From: Ruminococcus sp.
GTDB lineage: Bacteria; Bacillota; Clostridia; Oscillospirales; Ruminococcaceae
Assembly: GCA_017544125.1 (NCBI GenBank)
Contig: JAFYET010000245.1
Location: forward strand, 1 to 5,937
Direction of reading: 5' to 3'
DNA length: 5,937 nt
This document shows, piece by piece, positions 1-4,645 of the stretch. The first letter of the stretch is position 1. Each line of letters starts with the position of its first letter. Made by a program: the position numbers and the translations under genes. The notes under the pieces are model-generated. The model worked only from the letters and a program-made list of their open reading frames with translations. It ran no database searches and was not told where the DNA came from.

Positions 1-43
1 GCAGCATGGCGAGCACTATTTGTATGATAAAAACTCTTTTCAT
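1..43 (-). CDS. 5' end of a gene with a hydrophobic N-terminus (partial)
   Basis: Only the first 14 codons lie in the window, reading MKRVFIIQIVLAML on the minus strand and running off the left edge. The ATG at 43-41 is preceded by a clear AAGAGGA ribosome binding site (57-51) at 7 nt spacing, which makes this a real start and not a chance frame. The short basic start followed by an unbroken hydrophobic run fits a signal peptide or a first membrane helix; membrane transporters and lipoproteins begin this way, but the family cannot be named. Directly upstream are two palindromes (61-97 and 135-152), so the gene is probably under specific transcriptional control. Confidence 0.6.
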   Translation of the reverse strand, partial: MKRVFIIQIVLAML

Positions 44-60
44 TTATCTGTCCTCTTCAC

Positions 61-97
61 TTATCTAATCGTGATTTACTAAATCGCGATTAGATAA
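61..97. promoter_or_regulatory. Long near-perfect palindrome, candidate repressor operator
   Basis: Two 18-bp arms (61-78 and 80-97) are inverted repeats with one mismatch around a single central base. Each arm itself contains the smaller near-palindrome TAATCGYGATT, so the site looks like two adjacent dimer sites. It lies 17 bp upstream of the minus-strand start codon at 43, next to the SD, and overlaps a possible minus-strand -10 (TATTAT, 99-94). Blocking by a TetR- or MarR-type repressor is the simplest reading, but no regulator for it is visible in the window. As RNA it would also form a strong hairpin, so a role in the transcript is possible. Confidence 0.6.
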
Positions 98-134
98 TAT
101 AAAACCATTTTCCCCAAAAAACTATTTGCATAAT

Positions 135-152
135 ACTTGACGTGTGTCAAGT
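135..152. promoter_or_regulatory. ACTTGAC-N4-GTCAAGT palindrome, FNR-class operator candidate
   Basis: This is a perfect 7-bp inverted repeat with a 4-bp centre, lying between the stop of the DUF4143 ATPase and the leftward gene starting at 43. The core TTGAC-N4-GTCAA has the half-site length and spacing of FNR-class sites (TTGAT-N4-ATCAA in E. coli FNR). It is not followed by a T-run on either strand, so it is a poor terminator. The minus strand also reads TTGACA here, so it could serve as a -35 element, but no good -10 follows at 16-18 bp. Binding by a CRP/FNR-family protein is an inference. Confidence 0.45.
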
Positions 153-166
153 GATAAAAATACAGA

Positions 167-1498
167 TCATAGGAACGGCACCATATACACAGGCAGACAG
201 AAAAGATCCCTTTCCTTGGTATAGTCTTTGGTGTATATCAGGTATTTCCAAAGCACCCTGTCAGAATATTTCTCACAAAATCTATCCATTGAGGTATGAG
301 ACTTGTAACCCGAAGATTTAACTTCAATCGGACAGATCTTGTTCTTTCGGGCAATAAGAAAATCTATCTCGTAGTTGTGCCTTGACTCTTCGTTCGGGAA
401 TGTGTGATAATACAGCTCATTTCCGTTAGCGGCAAGTATCTGGGCAACGATGTTTTCATACAGATAACCAAGATTTGCCGACAGCTTGTCGCTTAGCAAT
501 TTTTCGTATATATCATTTTCTGTGAAATCTCTGTCCTTGAACATGAGTGTTGTAAAGAGTCCGGTGTCGCAGATAAACATCTTGAATTTGGTGAGATCCT
601 TGTTAGCGGACATACCGGCATTCGGATCGTTTGCATGGTAGGAAACAAGCACCGTTTTTGAACTCATCATTTCGGCAACAAGCTGAAGTATCTCATCAGC
701 CCTTGCGCTTCCGCCAAGAACGCTGCTGACCTGATATCTGGAGGCATTTGTATTAAGCTGTGCAGGAATAGAATCAAACAAAAGCGAAGCACGCCCTGTC
801 GGGTCTATCTTCATAAAATCTTCCTCATACAGCCTGAGTATATCCCGTTTAACAGCATCCACCATTTTGAAATTGTTAGTTGTGATATACTCATTGATTG
901 CCTGCGGCATACCGCCGACAAGCATATACAGTCTGAAACTCCGCAGCATCTTCCTGTTTGTCTGCTGACCAAGTGGCTTGCCCATTTCATAGAATTTTCT
1001 GATCAGATCATAGCTTGTGTTGTCACCAACAGCCCATAGGAATTCTTCATAATCCATAGGGTACATATTGAGCCTACGTTCTTCACTTGGTATAACTATA
1101 CTTGATACATTCTTTTTGATAGAGATAAGCGAGCCTGTCTCTATATAGTCATATCGGTGATCCTTGACAAGATGCTTTATCGCCTGACGGGCAAGGGGGC
1201 AGAGCTGTACCTCATCAAATATGATAAGTGATCTTCTTTCAACAAGGTCCACTCTGAACTGAAGCTGGAGCTGCAAGAAGAGATAGTCCAGATCCGAAAT
1301 ATCTTCAAACAGCTCCATGGTAGCCTTTGAAGCGATAGAAAAATCGATAAGAATATAGCTCTCGTACTCGTTTTTTCCAAACTCTTCTGCAACAGTGGAT
1401 TTTCCGATACGTCTTGCTCCCTCTATCAGAACAGCGGTGCGTCCGTTTGATTCTCTTTTCCATTCGAGCAACTTGTCGTATATTTTTCGCTTAAACAT
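167..1498 (-). CDS. AAA_14 / DUF4143 family ATPase
   Basis: This 443-residue protein matches the usual length and architecture of the AAA_14 plus DUF4143 family of bacterial P-loop ATPases, whose biological role is poorly known. Walker A is G27-A-R-R-I-G-K33-S34-T35, Walker B is LIIFDE with D95 and E96, and a sensor-like ETGS is at 120-123. The C-terminal DUF4143 part carries YEID (D379) and IEVKS (E392, K394), a spacing resembling a PD-(D/E)XK nuclease core; whether it cuts DNA is not known. I chose the start at 1498, not 1513, because GAGGT (1509-1505) sits 6 nt before it. The gene stands alone with its own strong promoter. Such genes occur in many copies in gut anaerobes and are often suspected to spread horizontally. 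The family call is secure; the function is unknown. Confidence 0.93.
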   Translation of the reverse strand: MFKRKIYDKLLEWKRESNGRTAVLIEGARRIGKSTVAEEFGKNEYESYILIDFSIASKATMELFEDISDLDYLFLQLQLQFRVDLVERRSLIIFDEVQLCPLARQAIKHLVKDHRYDYIETGSLISIKKNVSSIVIPSEERRLNMYPMDYEEFLWAVGDNTSYDLIRKFYEMGKPLGQQTNRKMLRSFRLYMLVGGMPQAINEYITTNNFKMVDAVKRDILRLYEEDFMKIDPTGRASLLFDSIPAQLNTNASRYQVSSVLGGSARADEILQLVAEMMSSKTVLVSYHANDPNAGMSANKDLTKFKMFICDTGLFTTLMFKDRDFTENDIYEKLLSDKLSANLGYLYENIVAQILAANGNELYYHTFPNEESRHNYEIDFLIARKNKICPIEVKSSGYKSHTSMDRFCEKYSDRVLWKYLIYTKDYTKERDLFCLPVYMVPFL

Positions 1499-1532
1499 AA
1501 TTCTACCTCGCATTTTTATTTTGATGCATTTC

Positions 1533-1582
1533 CCTCAAAATCGCAAATTGTTTTATATTATTATACCCCATAATCGCAAATT
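1533..1582 (-). repeat. Two 17-bp direct repeats in the ATPase promoter
   Basis: On the minus strand the motif AATTTGCGATTWTGRGG occurs twice, at 1582-1566 and 1549-1533, with 15 of 17 bases identical. The offset is 33 bp, close to three helical turns. The upstream copy exactly fills the 17-bp spacer between the -35 and -10 boxes, and the second lies just after the expected transcription start. This placement is typical of tandem repressor sites. Autoregulation by the ATPase product is possible but is only inferred. Confidence 0.6.
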
Positions 1583-1588
1583 TGTCAA
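1560..1588 (-). promoter_or_regulatory. Consensus promoter of the DUF4143 ATPase gene
   Basis: On the minus strand TTGACA (1588-1583), a 17-bp spacer and TATAAT (1565-1560) form a perfect sigma-70/sigma-A promoter. Transcription should begin near 1553, giving a leader of about 55 nt before the ATG at 1498. A promoter this strong in front of a single ATPase gene is notable. The direct repeats lying in and after it suggest that it is normally held down. Confidence 0.85.
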
Positions 1589-1719
1589 GATAGATTATTC
1601 TTTCAATAAACCTATGTAATGTACAATAAAGCCCTTCTGTTCCAAACACACCTGCATTCACGCCGTTTTAGCCGTTCCGCCTGCGGGTATTAAGTAAAAA
1701 CGTATCAGCGACCGGTTGC

Positions 1720-1748
1720 TTGAAAAACCGCCTGAAGTGTGGTATAAT
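1720..1748 (+). promoter_or_regulatory. Promoter of the HIT-DUF5131 unit
   Basis: TTGAAA (1720-1725), a 17-bp spacer and TATAAT (1743-1748) match a sigma-A promoter with one -35 mismatch. The expected transcription start is near 1755, about 50 nt before the HIT start codon. The 130 nt between this promoter and the divergent ATPase promoter hold no gene or clear terminator that I can see. Confidence 0.8.
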
Positions 1749-1760
1749 AGGAGAGAAGAA

Positions 1761-1780
1761 TGCCGCATATTGATGCGGCA
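1761..1780 (+). other. 8-bp hairpin in the HIT leader
   Basis: TGCCGCAT and ATGCGGCA form a perfect 8-bp stem around a 4-nt loop (ATTG). It would lie about 6 nt from the predicted 5' end of the mRNA and 13 nt before the SD (AGGAG, 1794-1798). It has no T-run, so it is not a terminator. A 5'-end stem that stabilises the transcript is the simplest role; a protein or translation switch cannot be excluded. Confidence 0.5.
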
Positions 1781-1804
1781 AATCGGAATTTATAGGAGAT
1801 ATTT

Positions 1805-2269
1805 ATGTGCCTGATATGTGAACGAATCGAAATGATAAAGAGGGGCGAAAACCCTTACTTTGTTAAGGAGCTTGAGACGGGCTATGTGGTGATTGGCGAT
1901 AATCAGCACTTTTGCGGATATACGCTGTTTCTGTACAAGCAACACGGCAACAAGACCGAGCTGTTTCATCTTGAACCGGATGAGAGGGATAGGTTCCTTG
2001 AAGAGATGACGATAGTTGCCCAAGCTGTGTCAAGAACCTTTGGCGCAGAAAAGATGAACTATGAGCTGCTCGGTATGGGTGATGCTCATCTTCATTGGCA
2101 TTTGTTTCCGAGAGTCAGCGGAGACATCGAAAACTACGGAAACAACGGCAGAGGTCCCGTCTGGTGGTATCCTATGTATAAGATGTATTCCGATGACAAC
2201 AGACCAAGCGAGGAACAGCTTGCAAATATGAAACAAAAGCTGCTTGATGAATTGGAGAAATTACTGTAA
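1805..2269 (+). CDS. HIT-family nucleotide-binding protein
   Basis: This 154-residue cytosolic protein belongs to the histidine-triad superfamily of nucleotide hydrolases and transferases, which act on substrates such as dinucleoside polyphosphates and nucleoside phosphoramidates. The diagnostic motif is H95-L-H97-W-H99-L-F, with H97 the expected nucleophile by homology to HINT. A short CLIC pair (C2, C5) at the N-terminus resembles the CxFC start of many bacterial HIT proteins. The middle segment with GYVVIGDNQHFCGYTLF fits the nucleotide-binding sheet. Start choice is supported by AGGAG at 1794-1798, 6 nt before the ATG. It is the first gene of a probable two-gene operon; the DUF5131 gene follows after 37 nt. 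Its physiological substrate cannot be read from the sequence. Confidence 0.92.
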   Translation: MCLICERIEMIKRGENPYFVKELETGYVVIGDNQHFCGYTLFLYKQHGNKTELFHLEPDERDRFLEEMTIVAQAVSRTFGAEKMNYELLGMGDAHLHWHLFPRVSGDIENYGNNGRGPVWWYPMYKMYSDDNRPSEEQLANMKQKLLDELEKLL

Positions 2270-2306
2270 AACCCGAATTAAAAGCGATCAGACAAAGGAA
2301 ATAAAA

Positions 2307-3071
2307 ATGAGCGAACAGAATTACGTAACCTGGAACCCCTGGCACGGCTGCACGAAATATTCCGAAGGCTGCCGCTTTTGCTATGTTTACAGGCAGGACG
2401 AGGCATACGGCAGCCCTGTCTCACCTGAGAAATGCCGCAAAACGCTGAATTTCGATCTGCCGATAAAAAAGAAACGCGACAAATCGTTTAAGATTGCTCC
2501 CGGCTCTATTGTCATGACCTGCTTTACTTCGGATTTTCTGCTGAAGGACGCTGACGAATGGCGTAGTGAGTGCTGGGAAATGATAAAGCACCGTGATGAA
2601 TGTATGTTTTACTTTTTCACCAAGCGCATCGAGCGATTTTTGGACTGCGTGCCGTCCGACTGGGGCGACGGCTATGACAATGTTATCGTGGGCTGCACCT
2701 GCGAAAATCAAGACAGGGCAGATTTCAGACTGCCAATCTTTGCAGAGCTTCCGATAAAGCACAAAACGATAATTCTCGGTCCTATGCTCGGTCCGATCAA
2801 GCTTGAAAAGTATCTTGACGGCAGTATCTGCGAGGTGACCTGCTCGGGCGAATCGGGATATAATGTGCGGCCGCTTAATTACGAATGGGTGCTGGATGTA
2901 CGCCGCCAGTGTATGAACAAGGGCGTCCCGTTTCAGTTCCATCAGACGGGAGCATATTTTATAAAAGACGGAAGAAAGTATCATATTCCGCGCCGCTTGC
3001 AAATATCCCAAGCTCGCAAGGCGGGGATAGATTATAAGATCGTTGATGATTTTATACCGGAACTCAAATGA
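2307..3071 (+). CDS. DUF5131 (phage Gp37/Gp68-like) three-Cys protein
   Basis: This 254-residue protein shows the full set of DUF5131 landmarks: TWNPWHGCTKYSEGCRFCY near the N-terminus with C15, C22 and C25 (C-x6-C-x2-C), SDF at 75-77, FTKRIER at 104-110, VGCTCENQDRAD at 128-139, a GPMLGPI segment at 159-165, and SGESGYNVRPL at 180-190 followed by FQFHQTG. The family is found in phages and mobile elements and resembles radical-SAM proteins in its clustered cysteines, although the spacing differs from the standard CX3CX2C; the reaction is unknown. I place the start at 2307, where AAGGA lies 7 nt upstream; an in-frame ATG at 2244 would overlap the HIT gene and lacks a ribosome binding site. It is probably cotranscribed with the HIT gene. 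Confidence 0.88.
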   Translation: MSEQNYVTWNPWHGCTKYSEGCRFCYVYRQDEAYGSPVSPEKCRKTLNFDLPIKKKRDKSFKIAPGSIVMTCFTSDFLLKDADEWRSECWEMIKHRDECMFYFFTKRIERFLDCVPSDWGDGYDNVIVGCTCENQDRADFRLPIFAELPIKHKTIILGPMLGPIKLEKYLDGSICEVTCSGESGYNVRPLNYEWVLDVRRQCMNKGVPFQFHQTGAYFIKDGRKYHIPRRLQISQARKAGIDYKIVDDFIPELK

Positions 3072-3075
3072 TTAT

Positions 3076-3116
3076 AAACAAAACCGCACCCGACAGGAAA
3101 CAAACCTGCCGGGTGC
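3076..3116 (-). terminator. Rho-independent terminator, better on the minus strand
   Basis: Arms 3086-3097 and 3105-3116 form a 12-bp stem with a 7-nt loop. Read on the minus strand the one imperfect pair is a G-U wobble, and the stem is followed by a T-rich tail (3085-3076, GGTTTTGTTT). It therefore ends the 99-aa gene, whose stop is 6 nt away. Read on the plus strand the same pair is A-C and the tail is AATATTTATAT, so termination of the DUF5131 transcript is likely weaker but possible. It sits between two converging genes. Confidence 0.8.
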
Positions 3117-3121
3117 AATAT

Positions 3122-3421
3122 TTATATATCCTCGTCCTCAAGCCCGCCATTCAGCACGCTGTTGTAAGCAGCGTTTGCCCTCTCGCTTGCTTTCTTTTCA
3201 CGCCACCTTTCGATGTCGCTTTTTATAGCACACATTTCATCGGCAATAAGCTCTATTCGCTCTGGCTTCACATAATGGAGATAGGCTGTCATTCGCTCTA
3301 TGCCCTTTGGGCTGCCGATCTCCCGTGCGATCATATCCCCAAGCTCCGCAGGGTAGCCGAGAGAGGTGAGGGCAGAGATGAGTCGGTCTCGGGCGTGGGA
3401 CCATAGGTCTCTGTTTTCCAT
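3122..3421 (-). CDS. Small charged helical protein of unknown function, downstream of sfsA remnant
   Basis: This 99-residue protein is soluble and rich in charged and helical residues, with no membrane segment or signal peptide. It has an N-terminal WSHARDRLISAL segment, a middle part containing GIERMTAYLHYVKPERIELIADEM, a basic ERWREKKASERANAAYN stretch around 71-87, and an acidic tail (EDEDI). The composition and regular helix pattern look like a real conserved protein, but I cannot name a family. The start at 3421 follows GAGGT (3435-3431) at 9 nt, and that SD lies inside the last codons of the sfsA frame, only 5 nt before this ATG. It was therefore once the second gene of an sfsA operon and translationally coupled to it. 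It retains its own terminator. With sfsA destroyed, its present promoter is unclear. Confidence 0.72.
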   Translation of the reverse strand: MENRDLWSHARDRLISALTSLGYPAELGDMIAREIGSPKGIERMTAYLHYVKPERIELIADEMCAIKSDIERWREKKASERANAAYNSVLNGGLEDEDI

Positions 3422-3426
3422 TTGGT

Positions 3427-3609
3427 TTACACCTCGATCATTTCGGTAATAGCAAGACTTTCCGGCTCAACATGGCAAGGGAAAAACAGCACCTTAACGC
3501 CTGCGGATTTTGCTTTGTCAAGAGCCTTGCCAAACTCCGGGTGTGTGGCGGTGTTTGCACGTACCTCACGCACTCCGTCCATCTGTATCACAAAGGGAGA
3601 TTTTACCAG
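3427..3609 (-). pseudogene. sfsA: C-terminal remnant of sfsA
   Basis: The minus-strand frame of 60 residues reads FVIQMDGVREVRANTATHP, then EFGKALDKAKSAGVKVLFFPC and HVEPES. This matches the last quarter of SfsA (sugar fermentation stimulation protein), where the family has a hydrophobic strand, a THPEFG segment, an A-G-V-x-V-L segment and a short tail. Full SfsA is about 230 residues. Recognisable similarity starts near position 3594; the first few codons are foreign, and a TAG (3612-3610) closes the frame immediately upstream. There is no start codon with a ribosome binding site. I read this as a 3' fragment left by a deletion or recombination. The identification rests on recalled family motifs, not on a search. 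Confidence 0.8.
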
Positions 3610-3693
3610 CTAATATTTTTGCATATCTTGCGGTATCCTTTCGGATATTCCGTAGTATCTCGCTAAAAGCTCATAATAAGCGTTGATAATATT
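3610..3693 (-). pseudogene. Tail of an unrecognised gene abutting the sfsA remnant
   Basis: Twenty-seven codons on the minus strand read NIINAYYELLARYYGISER then IPQDMQKY and a TAG, in a different frame from sfsA. The composition (Y, L, R, E in helical spacing) looks like real coding sequence and not random AT-rich DNA, and LARYYGIS faintly recalls helix ends of XRE-type regulators, although that is weak. The frame is closed upstream by TAA at 3696-3694 in A/T-rich sequence, with no start signal. It is probably the 3' end of a truncated gene joined to the sfsA fragment by the same rearrangement. Confidence 0.4.
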
Positions 3694-3892
3694 TTAATAA
3701 AAAAACGGGCTGATCGTGGGTCATTCGCATTTATAATGTACAACAGACAGGGCAGGGGAGCCTTGTCTGTTTTTGTATGCTGTTAAGTTATCAGACTGTC
3801 AGATGCTCTCAAATCTGTTTGTGCTGAGAGAATTATTATGTGAGTTAAGAAAGTGTATTCTAAAAAAATCAGATCTTATATCTCAGTTTGTA
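3694..3892. other. Gene-free A/T-rich stretch with one terminator-like hairpin
   Basis: Between the gene remnants and the end of the CRP/FNR gene I see no frame with a start signal on either strand. The regulator ends at 3893 on the minus strand, but only a weak stem (AGAT/ATCT) with a run of seven T (minus strand, near 3870-3864) follows its stop. The clear hairpin here (3742-3774) points the other way. The stretch is best read as decayed intergenic DNA. Confidence 0.5.
3742..3774 (+). terminator. Orphan plus-strand terminator hairpin
   Basis: AACAGACAGGGC (3742-3753) and GCCTTGTCTGTT (3760-3771) form a 12-bp stem with one G-U pair and a 6-nt loop; the T-run spans 3770-3774. On the minus strand the wobble becomes an A-C mismatch and no T-run follows, so it works in the plus direction. 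No plus-strand gene ends nearby: the nearest one upstream stops at 3071. It may be left over from a lost gene, or may end an unannotated transcript. Confidence 0.65.
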
Positions 3893-4546
3893 TTACCCAC
3901 AGTTAAGCAGCCTGAAATGATTCTTTCGGCACTCTATAATGCCGTCGTTTTTCATTCGGGTAAGCTCCTTTGACATATTGGTGCGCTCTAAGTTCAGATA
4001 GTTTGCAAGCTGCTGGTGGTCAAAGGGTATGTCAAATTCATTTGTGCGATTTTGTAATGCGACCATGTTCAGATAAGACAGAATACGTCCTCTTGCACTT
4101 TTGGGTGAGGTGTGAAAGCTCCTGCCCGAGAGTGCTAAATTTTTATGCAGTGAGATCATCAGCAGGTTGCCTGTCAGCTTGCTTTTCCAGCCTGACGAGG
4201 TGCGGTCAAACAGCCCTCCCACGTTCAGAAACAGAATGCGGCAGTCCTCGTTCGCCCTGACATCAACAAGCATGACCTCATTCAGCAGTGCATAGGTCTC
4301 GGCGAAAAACTGCCCTTTTCCGATATGGCTGAGTATCGTGCAGCTGCCCCATATATCGTTGCTTTCAATGGTCACGCTGCCGCCCATCACAAGCCCCATT
4401 CGCTTTGTCACATCTCCTGCGTGAAGGATAAGGGAGTCCTTTTTGTAGGCTTTTTCTGCCGCTTTAAGCTCTTTGAGACAGTCGGTCATCTCATCATCTG
4501 TCAGCCCCTTGAAAAGCATGTTGTCTTTCAGCATTTTTGTGTCCAT
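3893..4546 (-). CDS. CRP/FNR-family transcriptional regulator
   Basis: This 217-residue protein has the two-domain CRP/FNR layout. Residues 10-115 form the cyclic-nucleotide-binding-like beta roll, starting LFKGLTDDEM and including HAGD (42-45), GLVMGGSVTI and GQFFAE (78-83). A long dimer helix follows, then a winged helix-turn-helix at about 172-205 with HQQLANYLNLERTNMSKEL and a RMKNDGII turn. The arginine-serine pair that binds cAMP phosphate in CRP is not present, and there is no N-terminal FNR-type cysteine cluster (cysteines at 23, 69, 102, 206, 216), so the ligand is unlikely to be cAMP or an FNR cluster. I chose the start at 4546, where GGAG (4558-4555) lies 8 nt upstream, over an unsupported start at 4591. 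The divergent ferredoxin gene is the likely target. HcpR-like nitrosative or redox sensing is a plausible role but is not shown. Confidence 0.9.
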   Translation of the reverse strand: MDTKMLKDNMLFKGLTDDEMTDCLKELKAAEKAYKKDSLILHAGDVTKRMGLVMGGSVTIESNDIWGSCTILSHIGKGQFFAETYALLNEVMLVDVRANEDCRILFLNVGGLFDRTSSGWKSKLTGNLLMISLHKNLALSGRSFHTSPKSARGRILSYLNMVALQNRTNEFDIPFDHQQLANYLNLERTNMSKELTRMKNDGIIECRKNHFRLLNCG

Positions 4547-4573
4547 AGTCATCACTCCAAAAATATTTTCAAA

Positions 4574-4591
4574 ATGTGGCTCAAACCACAT
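4574..4591. promoter_or_regulatory. ATGTGG-N6-CCACAT operator of the CRP/FNR regulator
   Basis: This perfect 6-bp inverted repeat with a 6-bp centre has the same geometry as the CRP site TGTGA-N6-TCACA, with one base changed per half. It lies in the short region between the regulator and the ferredoxin gene. Its centre (4582.5) is 41.5 bp from the predicted plus-strand start at 4624, the class II activator position. On the minus strand it lies downstream of the regulator's own predicted start, where binding would block transcription. Confidence 0.75.
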
Positions 4592-4617
4592 ACATCTACT
4601 GATAATTATACTATAAT
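4589..4617 (+). promoter_or_regulatory. Activator-type promoter of the ferredoxin gene
   Basis: A perfect TATAAT (4612-4617) has only CATACA (4589-4594) at 17 bp upstream, a poor -35 matching three of six bases. This -35 overlaps the right arm of the palindrome at 4574-4591. A good -10 with a weak -35 under a CRP-class site is the usual build of a promoter that needs the activator. The start is expected near 4624, giving a leader of about 22 nt. Confidence 0.7.
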
Positions 4618-4633
4618 TAGATCAGAAAATCAA
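4605..4633 (-). promoter_or_regulatory. Promoter of the CRP/FNR regulator gene
   Basis: On the minus strand TTGATT (4633-4628), 17 bp and TATAAT (4610-4605) make a good sigma-A promoter, with a start expected near 4598. It overlaps the ferredoxin promoter almost completely (the two -10 boxes are one base apart), so the two polymerases should exclude each other. The palindrome would lie at about +8 to +25 of this transcript. Confidence 0.7.
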
Positions 4634-4645
4634 GGAGGCGAGCCT

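Noticed and set aside
135..152. Palindrome read as terminator of the DUF4143 gene
   Set aside because: The stem is short and A/T-containing, and no T-run follows it on the minus strand.
1499..1513. Start of the ATPase at 1513 and of the CRP/FNR regulator at 4591
   Set aside because: In both cases a start downstream has a well-placed SD, while the longer start has none; the upstream codons of the ATPase include the SD itself.
2244..2306. Longer start for the DUF5131 protein, overlapping the HIT gene
   Set aside because: There is no SD there; the start at 2307 has AAGGA at good spacing and matches the family's usual N-terminus.
2421..3011. Long antisense frame under DUF5131
   Set aside because: The plus-strand protein carries all family motifs; the antisense frame has no start signal and a biased composition.
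3422..3666. Plus-strand frames over the sfsA remnant
   Set aside because: They are antisense to a recognisable SfsA tail and lack ribosome binding sites or natural protein composition.
3732..3774. TATAAT at 3732-3737 as promoter of a tiny RNA ending in the orphan terminator
   Set aside because: No -35 is visible at 16-18 bp, and the transcript would be little more than the terminator hairpin.
4325..4645. In-frame N-terminal extension of the iron-sulfur protein back to 4325
   Set aside because: It runs antisense through the CRP/FNR gene, has no ribosome binding site, and the strong AGGAGG before 4646 marks the true start.
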